A stretch of DNA of 64,000 bases from Enterococcus faecium (GCF_029023785.1 NZ_CP118955.1:1972501-2036500), one strand, 5' to 3'. Shown: positions 47,232 to 59,461, numbered from the stretch's first letter. The notes: generated by a model from the sequence alone, not told the origin. Made by a program: numbers and translations.

Positions 47232-47766
47232 ATTTAGCGTGGATCGCTAAACTTCTTAAAATTTTTTTGTAAGGAATACTACGTCCTACGTAATAAATGG
47301 CAATTGATTGAATCGGTAACCATATTACTGTTTTTAACAGGCGGGGCGCCCAAACGACCCAGCTGAACAATGGCACATGGTACATCAACGCAAGCCATAA
47401 TGGTGTCAAAAATAAGTTGATGATCAGCGTGACACTAAGCGTAGCCAGAATGGCATTTTTCCAAGTGATCTCTTTTCGATAGAAAAAGAATCCGTAGATT
47501 GCTCCTTCAATAAATGCATTCAATGTAAATCCAATAAAGAATGCAGATTTCGAGAAGAGGGCCATTCCTACTAAATCAGCTAAAACTGCGCCTATCCCTG
47601 ACCAAAAAGGACCAAAAAGAATGCCCATGATCACTTGTGGAATAAATGTGACACTGATTTTAATAAATGGGGTCTCGATTGCTACCAGTCGGGACAAAGT
47701 GACCATCAATGCAATCAATAAGCCCATAATAGCAATCATACGTGCGTCTAACCGGTGTTTCTTCAT
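47230..47766 (-). CDS. folT: ECF transporter S component, folate-specific (FolT)
   Basis: This 178 aa membrane protein has five to six helices and the ECF S-component features (ARMIAIMGLLIALMVTLSRL, AVLADLVGMALF). A tetrahydrofolate riboswitch directly upstream makes folate the likely substrate. It would join the shared EcfA-A'-T module encoded elsewhere. The start at 47766 has GGAG 9 nt upstream; an ATG at 47775 is too close to it. Confidence 0.9.
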   Translation of the reverse strand: MKKHRLDARMIAIMGLLIALMVTLSRLVAIETPFIKISVTFIPQVIMGILFGPFWSGIGAVLADLVGMALFSKSAFFIGFTLNAFIEGAIYGFFFYRKEITWKNAILATLSVTLIINLFLTPLWLALMYHVPLFSWVVWAPRLLKTVIWLPIQSIAIYYVGRSIPYKKILRSLAIHAK

Positions 47767-47802
47767 TTTTAGCATCTCCTTTAAGAGCTGCTACATCGTA
47801 TC

Positions 47803-47901
47803 ATGCAGCGAATGCGAAAATAAAACCGCGAACATTACGTCCTTCGTCCAAGAGGCAACATCCCATCCTCTTAGCACTTAACGCTTTATTTTCTACTCTG
47901 T
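47803..47901 (-). promoter_or_regulatory. tetrahydrofolate (THF) riboswitch
   Basis: The complement contains the conserved THF aptamer words: GAGTAGA, GCGTTAAGTG, GGGATGTTGCC, GGACGAAGG, CGCGGTTTT and CGCATTCGCTG, in order. The helices CAG / CTG and AAAATAAA / TTTATTTT close it. It lies 36 nt upstream of the FolT start. A following hairpin (GCTGCAT ... GTAGCAGC) near the ribosome binding site suggests translational control. Confidence 0.92.
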
Positions 47902-47929
47902 ATTATTTTTGGGATCTTTTCCCACAGAA

Positions 47930-47958
47930 ACTATAGCATATTTTCACATTTACTGCAA
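47930..47958 (-). promoter_or_regulatory. promoter of folT
   Basis: On the complement, TTGCAG (47953-47958) and TATAGT (47930-47935) are 17 bp apart, and TGC precedes the -10 (extended). The start would be about 20 nt before the riboswitch. Confidence 0.65.
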
Positions 47959-48088
47959 ATACGAAAAACTAATATTATTGTTTATATTATCCAATACGTT
48001 CGTATTATATCGCATATTATCAGTTTGTTTAGCTTTTATAGCTACATATAGGCGAACATTAAACGTTATTTTTCCATACGCTTATCCA

Positions 48089-48511
48089 TCAAAATGAAAG
48101 TGGATGCTTGTCTATTTCATGGACGATTCTTCGAAAATCTAGGAAGCCGGCTTCCAGTCCTCTTAGTAGCACCTCAGCTGTTCCGATATTCGTAGCTAAC
48201 GGAATCTCATAGACATCAGATAAACGGATAAGTGCTGTTACATCTGGTTCATGGGGCTGTGCAGCCAGCGGGTCTCGAAGAAAAATCACCAAATCTAACT
48301 GATCCTCCGAAATCATGGCTCCAATTTGCTGATCCCCGCCTAACGGTCCGGATTTAAACCGATGGATCGGCAAGCCGGTTGCTTCCGTGATCCTCTGCCC
48401 AGTCGTCCCGGTAGCAAAAAGTTCATGTTTTTCCAATATTGTTTTATACGCTGTTGCTAATTTCACCATCATAGGTTTTTTTCGGTCATGAGCGATCAAA
48501 GCGATTTTCAT
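48089..48511 (-). CDS. mgsA: methylglyoxal synthase
   Basis: This 140 aa enzyme has [24 protein letters not shown] and [14 protein letters not shown] followed by [14 protein letters not shown], all family hallmarks. It converts dihydroxyacetone phosphate to methylglyoxal as a phosphate-starvation bypass of glycolysis. The start at 48511 has AAGGAG 9 nt upstream. Confidence 0.96.
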   Translation of the reverse strand: MKIALIAHDRKKPMMVKLATAYKTILEKHELFATGTTGQRITEATGLPIHRFKSGPLGGDQQIGAMISEDQLDLVIFLRDPLAAQPHEPDVTALIRLSDVYEIPLATNIGTAEVLLRGLEAGFLDFRRIVHEIDKHPLSF

Positions 48512-48647
48512 AAGAGACACTCCTTTTGATATTGTTAACATACTTATTTACTCCAGTGTATCAGTTTTTATTTCTTATGGATATTTATTAAAGCTTAAAA
48601 CTAGCACATTGACAAAAAAAAGAAAAAATTCTTGTTCAACATGACAT

Positions 48648-48676
48648 TGAAGTTAGTTAACGCTTTCATTTATACT
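48648..48676 (+). promoter_or_regulatory. promoter with catabolite-responsive element
   Basis: TTGAAG (48648-48653) and TATACT (48671-48676) are 17 bp apart. The spacer is filled by AGTTAACGCTTTCA (48655-48668), whose complement TGAAAGCGTTAACT fits the CcpA cre consensus. CcpA binding would block the promoter. Confidence 0.7.
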
Positions 48677-48719
48677 TTAAATAGTTAATAAAACTAAAAA
48701 AGAAAGTGTGGAACGTATT

Positions 48720-49829
48720 ATGGTAGAAATGGCTCTGAAAAACGTATATAAAAAATATGACAATGCAGAAAATTATTCTGTAACTGATTTTAATCTATCA
48801 ATCAAAGACCGTGAATTTATCGTTTTTGTTGGTCCTTCCGGTTGTGGAAAGTCAACTACTTTGCGAATGATCGCGGGACTGGAAGATATCTCTGAAGGAG
48901 AACTAAATATCGGCGGAAAAGTCATGAATGACGTGGCACCTAAAGACCGTGATATTGCCATGGTTTTCCAAAACTACGCATTGTATCCTCATATGACTGT
49001 TTTTGATAATATGGCTTTTGGCTTGAAATTACGTAAATATGATAAAGCAGACATCAAAAAACGTGTGGACAATGCAGCAGAGATCTTAGGTCTGACAGAA
49101 TACTTGAAACGAAAACCAGCTGCTTTATCTGGTGGACAACGCCAACGTGTGGCATTGGGACGGGCAATCGTTCGGGATGCAAAAGTCTTCTTAATGGATG
49201 AGCCATTATCAAATTTAGATGCTAAATTACGTGTAGCCATGCGTGCTGAGATTGCCAAACTTCACCAGCGTCTTGAAACAACGACCATCTATGTTACTCA
49301 CGATCAGACAGAAGCAATGACTATGGCTGACCGAATCGTTATCATGAAAGACGGATTTATCCAACAAATCGGTACACCGAAAGAAGTTTATGATACACCC
49401 GTCAATATGTTCGTTGCCGGCTTTATTGGATCTCCTGCCATGAACTTCTTTAATGTGACATTGAAAAATGGTGTTATCACAGATGGACATGGGCTTAAGC
49501 TTCGTATTCCTGAAGGAAAAAACAAAGTATTAGTTGAAAAAGGTTATGAAGGAAAAGAAGTTATCTTCGGTATTCGTCCAGAAGACATCCACAGTGAACA
49601 AGTAGCCCTTGAAGCTTCACCTGAAGCCGTAGTGAAATCAGAAGTTGTCGTTTCCGAATTACTTGGAGCTGAAACGATGCTTTACACAAAAACTGGTTCT
49701 ACTGAGTTCATCTCAAAAGTAGATGCAAGAGATTTCCATAAACCAGGCGAAATAGTCGACCTTGCCTTCAACATCAGCAAAGGCCACTTCTTTGATAAAG
49801 AAACAGAACAAGTCATCAAACTTCCATAA
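48720..49829 (+). CDS. msmK: sugar ABC transporter ATP-binding protein (MsmK/UgpC type)
   Basis: This 369 aa ATPase has Walker A GPSGCGKST, signature LSGGQRQRV, Walker B VFLMDEPLSNLD and a C-terminal regulatory OB-type domain (GIRPEDIH). Such proteins energise several carbohydrate importers in streptococci and enterococci. No permease or binding-protein gene is next to it, which fits a shared ATPase. A cre site in its promoter fits sugar control. The ATG at 48720 is chosen; the ribosome binding site is weak (GTGTGGA). Confidence 0.92.
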   Translation: MVEMALKNVYKKYDNAENYSVTDFNLSIKDREFIVFVGPSGCGKSTTLRMIAGLEDISEGELNIGGKVMNDVAPKDRDIAMVFQNYALYPHMTVFDNMAFGLKLRKYDKADIKKRVDNAAEILGLTEYLKRKPAALSGGQRQRVALGRAIVRDAKVFLMDEPLSNLDAKLRVAMRAEIAKLHQRLETTTIYVTHDQTEAMTMADRIVIMKDGFIQQIGTPKEVYDTPVNMFVAGFIGSPAMNFFNVTLKNGVITDGHGLKLRIPEGKNKVLVEKGYEGKEVIFGIRPEDIHSEQVALEASPEAVVKSEVVVSELLGAETMLYTKTGSTEFISKVDARDFHKPGEIVDLAFNISKGHFFDKETEQVIKLP

Positions 49830-49842
49830 ATTGCCCCCTGTT

Positions 49843-49876
49843 AGAGCTGTGCCAGAAGATGTTGGTGCAGCTCTTT
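49843..49876 (+). terminator. terminator of msmK
   Basis: AGAGCTGTGCC / GGTGCAGCTCT is followed by a T run. Confidence 0.85.
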
Positions 49877-49885
49877 TTAGGACAA

Positions 49886-49940
49886 AAAACTCTCATCTTA
49901 GAGGATTTATTATCCATTACTAGATGAGAGTTTTTTTTTT
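49886..49940. terminator. bidirectional terminator
   Basis: AAACTCTCATCT ... AGATGAGAGTTT is followed by a long T run on the plus strand and A-rich sequence on the other side. It probably ends the convergent niaX-like gene. Confidence 0.75.
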
Positions 49941-49952
49941 GAGAGATCATGT

Positions 49953-50582
49953 CTAATATGTCGTTTTCTTCGCGTACCCTTGAATCGACTCTTTCCGATT
50001 TTCTTTTTTTGCTGCCGTAAATACGGGGATATCAAAATATTTGCTGAGTGTTCCTGCTATAAAATAAGCAATATTATAATCAACTAAACTGTGGATAAGC
50101 CCACCAATCCCCATCAAGATGAATACTGTATAAAAATATCCTTGAGAATAATATGTTTCAGGCATATTACCAATAAAGTAAAAGATGCTGACTACTAGCA
50201 TTTCTGCTAAAGAATGAATCACACCGATCACAAAATTGAACCCTTGGAAACGCCAATTAGCAAAAGTAAACTGTCCATTTTTTAAAACGATACTCGGATG
50301 CTTTTGCAAGTACCAAGCCCCAATCAACGCAAACACAAGATGTGACAATGCTCGCAATGCGATGATAACCGGCGTTGTTAAAAAGAAACCAAATGTCGTA
50401 CCTAGCGCAACAGCCACTGCAACTCCTGGTGTAAAAAACATCGCAATAAATAATGGCACATGAGACGCCAAAGTAAAGGAAGCTGGTGGAATCATGATTT
50501 TAGGCATGACCATTGGGATAATGACCCCCATCCCAATCAATAAAGCAGAAATCGTTAGTTTTCGAACTGAATTTTTTCTCAT
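49953..50582 (-). CDS. ECF transporter S component, probable niacin transporter (NiaX-like)
   Basis: This 209 aa protein has about six membrane helices and the S-component signature near the N-terminus (RKLTISALLIGMGVIIPM, IMIPPASFTLASHVPLFIAMFFTPGVAVAVALGTTFGFFL). The sequence resembles NiaX-type proteins. Two TGTCWWGACA palindromes around its promoter resemble sites of the niacin repressor NiaR. Niacin is therefore the likely substrate, but this is inferred. It would use the shared ECF energising module. Confidence 0.75.
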   Translation of the reverse strand: MRKNSVRKLTISALLIGMGVIIPMVMPKIMIPPASFTLASHVPLFIAMFFTPGVAVAVALGTTFGFFLTTPVIIALRALSHLVFALIGAWYLQKHPSIVLKNGQFTFANWRFQGFNFVIGVIHSLAEMLVVSIFYFIGNMPETYYSQGYFYTVFILMGIGGLIHSLVDYNIAYFIAGTLSKYFDIPVFTAAKKENRKESIQGYAKKTTY

Positions 50583-50600
50583 TTTTTCTCTCTCCTAATA

Positions 50601-50658
50601 TGTCTTGACACATAAATGTCGACTTAGTATAACTCACTTACTAATAACTGTCAAGACA
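50601..50658 (-). promoter_or_regulatory. promoter with two operator palindromes
   Basis: On the complement, TTGACA (50649-50654) and TATACT (50626-50631) are 17 bp apart, a near-consensus promoter. The -35 lies inside the perfect palindrome TGTCAAGACA (50649-50658), and a second one, TGTCTTGACA (50601-50610), lies just after the expected start site. A dimeric repressor such as NiaR could block both; the NiaR assignment is an inference. Confidence 0.7.
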
Positions 50659-50689
50659 CATATTCTTTTCTAAATCCATACAAAATGAG

Positions 50690-51050
50690 TGTGAGTATCA
50701 AGTAATAAGACCAACTAACTCAAAAACATGAGAAGCTGTTTTTTGAAATTGTTCCTTGTGACTTAGAGTTAAACGGCAGGACCACAACCTCTTTCTTAAA
50801 CGGTGTTCAATCAGCTGAACCTCGGTATTAGCTCAAAAAACGGCAAAATATGAGGAACTATTTTGCCGTTTGTTTCTCTAATACTCAGGTCAAAGCGCTG
50901 ATTTCACAACCTTTCCACTAAACGGTGTTCAAAAGCTTGCATCTGCGGTAATAAGCCCAAACAAACGAAAAACATGAGGAACTATTTTTGTTTGGCTGTT
51001 CTTATTACTTGATGCAGGACAGCTTTTTCACAACTTCTGTCACAACCTCT
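50690..51050. repeat. cluster of dispersed hairpin repeats (three copies)
   Basis: Three related units follow each other. Each has an outer block (CACAACCTCTTTC, AAACGGTGTTCAA, AGCT), a stem (CTCGGTATTAGCTC with CTAATACTCAGG; GCGGTAATAAG with CTTATTACTTGATGCAG) and an inner hairpin. The apical sequence is conserved as ATGAGGAACTATTTT in two copies and ATGAGAAGCTG in the first. They fill the gap between the niaX-like gene and ksgA. No gene is present. Confidence 0.75.
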
Positions 51051-51054
51051 TTTT

Positions 51055-52492
<1,438 letters not shown>

Positions 52493-52493
52493 C

Positions 52494-53270
52494 TTATCCA
52501 TGTTCGCTTAGACCAAATAATCGGTGCGCATTTGTCCATGTTTGGGCAGCCACTTCTTCTGTCGGAAGATTCCGAAGTTCAGCAATCTTTTCTACTGTAT
52601 AACGAGTATAGCCTGGTTCATTTCGCTTTCCTCTAAAAGGAACTGGTGCCAGATAAGGGGCATCTGTTTCCACAAGTAATCGTTCGATTGGTACATTTGC
52701 TGCAGCCTCTTGGACGTCTAATGCTTTTTTGAAAGTGACGACACCGCTAAATGAAATATGCATCCCTAAGTCAAGAAATCGTTTTGCCCATTCATAATCA
52801 CCACTGAAACTATGCATGATTCCACCGATATCTCGAACATCTTCTTCTTTTAGGATTTGATACGTGTCTTCAAGTGCTTCTCTAGTATGAATACTGATTG
52901 GTAGGTTCATTTCTTTTGCGATAGCAATCTGTCTGCGAAATACTTTATCTTGGACTTCTTTCGGGTCTTCCATCCAATGATAATCCAAGCCAATTTCCCC
53001 TAATGCTACAACCTTTGGTAAAGTCAATTGTTCTTGTAATTTATTTTCGATTTCTTTCGTATAACTGCCAGCCTCTGTCGGATGCCAGCCGATAATACTG
53101 TATATATTTGGATAGTCATGGCTTAATTGCAAAGACTTTTCAATCGTTGGCGTATCGAAGCCCACGACCGCCATTTTCGTTACCCCCATTTCTTGTGCTC
53201 GCTGAATCGTTTCTGGAATATCTTCATTGAACTGTTCAGCATTTAAATGGGTATGAGAATCAAATATCAT
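52494..53270 (-). CDS. TatD-family metal-dependent hydrolase
   Basis: This 258 aa protein begins [14 protein letters not shown] and has the [29 protein letters not shown] and [12 protein letters not shown] metal-site motifs. TatD proteins are 3'-5' exodeoxyribonucleases with roles in DNA repair. It is the first gene of the tatD-rnmV-rsmA cluster. Confidence 0.95.
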   Translation of the reverse strand: MIFDSHTHLNAEQFNEDIPETIQRAQEMGVTKMAVVGFDTPTIEKSLQLSHDYPNIYSIIGWHPTEAGSYTKEIENKLQEQLTLPKVVALGEIGLDYHWMEDPKEVQDKVFRRQIAIAKEMNLPISIHTREALEDTYQILKEEDVRDIGGIMHSFSGDYEWAKRFLDLGMHISFSGVVTFKKALDVQEAAANVPIERLLVETDAPYLAPVPFRGKRNEPGYTRYTVEKIAELRNLPTEEVAAQTWTNAHRLFGLSEHG

Positions 53271-53362
53271 GTTTATCTCTCCTTTTCATTCTTACTTTAG
53301 CACATAAGCACTACTTGCAGAAGTAGCAAAAATCAAAATAGAAGAACTTGTTTTATTGAAAT

Positions 53363-53406
53363 AGAAAAAGCACGAAGATCTAGAGGACCTAGTTCGTACT
53401 TTTTCT
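53363..53406 (-). terminator. terminator of the amino-acid permease gene
   Basis: AGAAAAAG-ACGAA pairs with TTCGT-CTTTTTCT; the G-U pair exists only on the minus strand. The same stem ends recur near 55.84 and 59.6 kb. Confidence 0.75.
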
Positions 53407-53424
53407 GTCTGTTGTTGAAATATT

Positions 53425-54747
53425 TTACTCTTCTGAGCGTTTTTTCTTTTTTTGATAATAGACTGGGATACCTATCAAGGTAACACCTATACCGATCAAT
53501 GCTAATTTCGTTTGCGTCATCATCGTCATACCTAAAATGAAAATAGCACCGAGAATCGCAATAATCGGAACGATTGGATAAAGTGGTACTTTATATGGAC
53601 GTGGCAATTCCGGCGCTTTTTTTCTTAAAATAAAGACACCGATAAAAATCAGTAAACTGAATAGCCACATCACAAAAATCAACATGTCTGTTAAAAAGTC
53701 GAAAGAACCAAGGCTCATCATAATACAAGCTACTGCTAACTGGAAAACCGCAGGAACATAAGGAACCGTAAACTTCTTTGAAAGCTTTGTCAGCTGTTTA
53801 CTGAAAGGTAGCTCGTCTTCTAAAGCCATCGCATAAGGCACGCGGATCCCAGTTAGTGTATAACCGTTCAATGCACCGTATACCGAGATCAAGATCCCAA
53901 TAGTGACCAGCTTTCCACCGATTCCTCCAAAAATGACGTCTGATGCTTCAGAAGCTGCATTCAAATTACCGGCAAGATGATCAATCGGCAAAGTTTTCAA
54001 AAAAACAAAATTGATCAATAGATAAACGACTGTTACAAAACTCAAACCAAGAATAATTGCTTTAGGCAAATCTTTTTCCGGCCGTTTCATTTCCCCTGCC
54101 ATTGCACCGACACCTAACCAGCCGTCATAAGCAAACAACGTTGCTAACAACGCACTGCTCAATCCTTCGACAAAAGTAACATCTTTTCCAGCTTCGATTG
54201 GAAATAACTGGACAGTTCCTTGTCCTGGGGTCAATAATCCCCATATGACAATCACAGCAATTGGTATTAATTTAACAATCAACGTCACTGATTGTACAGA
54301 AGCACCGACTTTTGTCCCTAACAAATTCAACCCTGTCACAGAAACAGCGGTGATCACTGCAATCAACAAAAGATAATCGGTAGATAATTGTAATAAGTTC
54401 GTCAATTGTGTCGCAAAGATAATCGATAATGCAGCAATATTAGCAGGAAAGTAAATCAAGCTTTGCGCCCATCCTAATAAAAAGCTGGGCAATTTTCCAT
54501 ACGCAGCTTCAATATATTTTACAGCTCCACCAGTTTCCGGGATTGCTGTAGCTAATTCAGCCACTGTCAATCCAGCACAGATCGTTAAGAAACCACCCAA
54601 AAGCCAAGCTAGCAATGTCAAACTTGTAGACTGAGTACTAGCAGTAACAGCAGCAGTTTTGAAGAAGACGCCTGCACCGATCACGGTTCCCATAACGGTA
54701 GCTAATGCGCCAAACAGATTGATTTCTCGTTTTAGTTTGCCTTTCAT
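53425..54747 (-). CDS. APC-family amino acid permease
   Basis: This 440 aa transporter has 12 predicted membrane helices, the APC signature GTVIGAGVFFKTAAVTAS near the N-terminus and an ETGGAVKYIEAAYGKLPSF loop. It resembles amino acid/polyamine exchangers of the SteT/YkbA type; the substrate is not known. The start at 54747 has AGAGG 6 nt upstream, and an ATG two codons earlier is too close to it. Confidence 0.9.
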   Translation of the reverse strand: MKGKLKREINLFGALATVMGTVIGAGVFFKTAAVTASTQSTSLTLLAWLLGGFLTICAGLTVAELATAIPETGGAVKYIEAAYGKLPSFLLGWAQSLIYFPANIAALSIIFATQLTNLLQLSTDYLLLIAVITAVSVTGLNLLGTKVGASVQSVTLIVKLIPIAVIVIWGLLTPGQGTVQLFPIEAGKDVTFVEGLSSALLATLFAYDGWLGVGAMAGEMKRPEKDLPKAIILGLSFVTVVYLLINFVFLKTLPIDHLAGNLNAASEASDVIFGGIGGKLVTIGILISVYGALNGYTLTGIRVPYAMALEDELPFSKQLTKLSKKFTVPYVPAVFQLAVACIMMSLGSFDFLTDMLIFVMWLFSLLIFIGVFILRKKAPELPRPYKVPLYPIVPIIAILGAIFILGMTMMTQTKLALIGIGVTLIGIPVYYQKKKKRSEE

Positions 54748-54921
54748 TCCCATCCTCTTTCTTCTTTGAAATTTGGTATAATTTTCAGTATAACTGAGAA
54801 TATTTTAATTTACCATTCTTTTTTCTCCACTTTCAGTGAAAAACTCCCTCTTAAGACGGATGTATTTCTTTTTTATTTTTCGTATACTAAACCTACCTTT
54901 TCCACGAAGGAGGAACAGTTT

Positions 54922-55509
54922 ATGGATTTTAAGCGTTCTTATCCGAAATTAGCAGATTATTTATCCAACCGGGTCGATTTTTCCCGTAAAGAACAACAGC
55001 AGTCCCATTGGCATTGGTTCACATTAATTTTATTTGGATTAATGACTGTTGCAACGTTATCACAAAAACTAATATTGCTGACTTTGTTCATCGCAATCGT
55101 TGCATTGATCAAAGGTCCTGTGATGATCTTGTGGGGGATGTTGTATTCCTTTTTGGTTGGGCTTTTTCCGCCTATCGGTATTTTGCTTTCAGCGATTTTC
55201 TTTTTATTGAATATCGGAACATTTACAAAGAACTGGCGGATGACCTTAGTCGGGATCTATTTTTATTTCTATCCTTTTGGAGTGATGGCACTTAGTGAAG
55301 TCATGCATTGGGATAATCATTGGTTTATAGCTGGCTCCTTGCTTTTAGGGTTGATCTTGTTACACGTGATGTTGACAAAGCTCTATCAACATTATGGTAT
55401 CGGACGTACGATTTTCTGGTATGTCTTTTCGATCCCATTTGCACTGCTTACTGCTCTCTTACCAAGCCGTTTGAAGACAAAAATAAAAGGTTACCATAAA
55501 ATCAAGTGA
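54922..55509 (+). CDS. hypothetical membrane protein
   Basis: This 195 aa protein has an N-terminal soluble part (about 1-28) followed by five to six hydrophobic segments and a basic C-terminus (RLKTKIKGYHKIK). I do not recognise it. AAGGAGG lies 8 nt before the ATG, which excludes the in-frame upstream ATG at 54766. A TATACT (54883-54888) may be its -10. Confidence 0.75.
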   Translation: MDFKRSYPKLADYLSNRVDFSRKEQQQSHWHWFTLILFGLMTVATLSQKLILLTLFIAIVALIKGPVMILWGMLYSFLVGLFPPIGILLSAIFFLLNIGTFTKNWRMTLVGIYFYFYPFGVMALSEVMHWDNHWFIAGSLLLGLILLHVMLTKLYQHYGIGRTIFWYVFSIPFALLTALLPSRLKTKIKGYHKIK

Positions 55510-55526
55510 TAGGATTTTTACAAAAT

Positions 55527-55570
55527 AAAGAAAACAATCATCGAAGTCAAAGCCGATGATTGTTTTTTTA
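55527..55570 (+). terminator. Rho-independent terminator
   Basis: AAAACAATCATCG / CGATGATTGTTTT is followed by TTTT. Confidence 0.88.
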
Positions 55571-55943
55571 TCTATATTTTCAATCACACATATAAGAGCA
55601 CAAACTAATTGAACATAAAGTGATAGAACTTATAATTAACACATCAACGCTACTGTTAGATATAAATATAGATGTAATAAAGTCATTGCATTCAAACTTT
55701 ATGAATGTAAGGACAATAAAAAAGAGTACCAGATGAATCAATTAAAATCTGCCCGACCCTTTATCATTATGCTTTTTTTCTGTTTTTACGATTCCTATTA
55801 GTATTATTCTAAATTAACAAAAATCAGCGAAGCTCGTACTTCTTTTTCTAGGATTTATTTTGGATAGTTCTCTGTTTCTGTATTATATGATTGGCTTCAA
55901 GTAATAAGAAGGAATTTACGAAAATTGCTTCTCAAATTTCGGA
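55571..55943. repeat. gene-free region with a dispersed repeat copy
   Basis: About 370 nt without a convincing gene. At 55893-55945 TTCAAGTAATAAG and a small hairpin CGAAAATTGCTTCTCAAATTTCG match, in opposite orientation, the elements at 50.7-51.05 kb. At 55833-55850 a GCTCGTACTTCTTTTTCT block resembles half of the terminators at 53.4 and 59.6 kb. A 22-codon frame at 55732 is not supported. Confidence 0.5.
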
Positions 55944-55982
55944 AAAAGGGGGTATGACACAACTAGTGTCATACCCCCTTTG
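55944..55982 (-). terminator. terminator of metG (GTGACA type)
   Basis: AAGGGGGTATGACAC / GTGTCATACCCCCTT is followed on the complement by TTTTT. The stem resembles the terminators at 11449 and 15686. Confidence 0.88.
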
Positions 55983-55987
55983 AATTT

Positions 55988-58012
<2,025 letters not shown>

Positions 58013-58264
58013 TTATCGCATGATGCGAATTCGTTTCCTTGCTAGTATACCATAAAAAAAGCATGCTGTTAGCTTTTTTTCAAAATGAAAAAGACTGGAT
58101 AAACGACTTCTATCTACGTTCAATCTATCCTTTAAAAGGATGAATAGGTTGAATAAATGCGGGTTTTTGTTTTGTTTCATATCTACTAAAAAACGGCTTT
58201 TTATTTCTCCCCTCACACGTGGTATAATAAAGACTATCTATCTTAGTAAGGGACTGGAACAATC

Positions 58265-58543
58265 ATGCAGAAGAAACATCTTTTTTTTACACTTAGTATT
58301 GCTTTTCTTTCATTAGCACATTTAATATTCAGCTATTTTTATATTCGTATGTATGGTTATTTTAACCTCCATGGGCATTTGAACAGTTTTATGACAGCAG
58401 CTTGGATTTTGCGTTTTATCATTGACGTATATATCGTTATTTGTGGCTTCTTTGCCATTCGTGAAGAGCGGTATAAAGTATTGCCGTTTTATCTGCTTTT
58501 CTTTTTATTCAATCTCATACTTCCATTTATTTTTCATATTTAA
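58265..58543 (+). CDS. small membrane protein
   Basis: This 92 aa protein has three hydrophobic segments (about 7-27, 44-64, 70-90). I do not recognise it. An extended -10 (TGGTATAAT, 58220-58228) lies upstream; the ribosome binding site is weak (AAGGGA, 12 nt away). Confidence 0.6.
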   Translation: MQKKHLFFTLSIAFLSLAHLIFSYFYIRMYGYFNLHGHLNSFMTAAWILRFIIDVYIVICGFFAIREERYKVLPFYLLFFLFNLILPFIFHI

Positions 58544-58639
58544 ATGATAACCTAGATTTTTCAAGTAAATCCTTGGTTTTTTTTCAGAGTCTGCTACAAT
58601 AAGGTAAAAAGTACTTTTACTGTCAATGGAGGTGGTCAG

Positions 58640-59461
58640 ATGAACCGTTTTGCTTCTAAAGAAGAAGAAAAATTATATTATGAACATGAAGCAAGTGAAG
58701 AAGAATTTCTTAACTGGTATCAAAAACAGGAACGTCCAGAATATGACAAGCCCTCTTTGACTGTCGATATCGTACTGATGTGCTATAACAAAGAAGAAGA
58801 TCAGCTGAAAGTTTTGTTGATCCAAAGAAAAGGGCATCCTTATCGAAATTCATGGGCATTGCCTGGTGGCTTTGTCCAAAAGGATGAGTCAACTGGAGAA
58901 AGCGTCTTAAGAGAAACAAAGGAAGAAACTGGTGTGGTTATTTCAAAAGAAAATATTGAGCAACTGCATACATTCAGTACGCCTAATCGAGATCCGCGAG
59001 GCTGGGTCGTCACAGTCAGCTACTTAGCCTTTATTGGAGAAGAACCGCTAATCGCCGGAGATGATGCCAAGGAAGTACGCTGGTTCACACTAGAACGTCA
59101 TAGTAACAAGATCCATTTATCTAGCGGAGAAGTGGCTATCTCGCTTGATTTAGTCACTGGAGAGTCTTCTGGCAAAGATACTTTGGCTTTTGACCATAGT
59201 CAAATCATCTTGAAAGCATTCAACCGTGTAGTCAATAAAATGGAACACGAGCCGCAAGTTCTACAAGTTTTAGGTAAAGATTTCACGATTACGGAAGCTC
59301 GAAAAGTATTTGCTAAATTCTTAGGGATCGATTATAAAACGATCGATCATTCCAATTTTAAGAAAGCTATGCTCCAATATTTCGATGAGATCGGTGAACG
59401 TCCTGTAGGAATCGGCCGTCCTTCAAAAATCTATCAGCTCAAGCCGGGGCACCATGAATAA
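58640..59461 (+). CDS. Nudix hydrolase with C-terminal winged helix (NrtR/ADP-ribose pyrophosphatase type)
   Basis: This 273 aa protein has a complete Nudix box (GGFVQKDESTGESVLRETKEETGVV pattern at about 77-100: G-x5-E-x7-REUxEExGU). A C-terminal winged-helix region follows (about 190-273, ITEARKVFAKFLGIDYK, GIGRPSKIYQL). This is the layout of NrtR, a NAD-metabolism repressor that senses ADP-ribose. The intact box suggests it may still hydrolyse ADP-ribose-like compounds. GGAGGTGG precedes the ATG. Confidence 0.85.
   Translation: MNRFASKEEEKLYYEHEASEEEFLNWYQKQERPEYDKPSLTVDIVLMCYNKEEDQLKVLLIQRKGHPYRNSWALPGGFVQKDESTGESVLRETKEETGVVISKENIEQLHTFSTPNRDPRGWVVTVSYLAFIGEEPLIAGDDAKEVRWFTLERHSNKIHLSSGEVAISLDLVTGESSGKDTLAFDHSQIILKAFNRVVNKMEHEPQVLQVLGKDFTITEARKVFAKFLGIDYKTIDHSNFKKAMLQYFDEIGERPVGIGRPSKIYQLKPGHHE

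Noticed and set aside
50690..51050. CRISPR array
   Set aside because: The repeats are long, diverged palindromes with no regular spacers and no cas genes.
55732..55800. 22-codon hydrophobic frame
   Set aside because: Too short, with no clear ribosome binding site and no supporting promoter-terminator pair.
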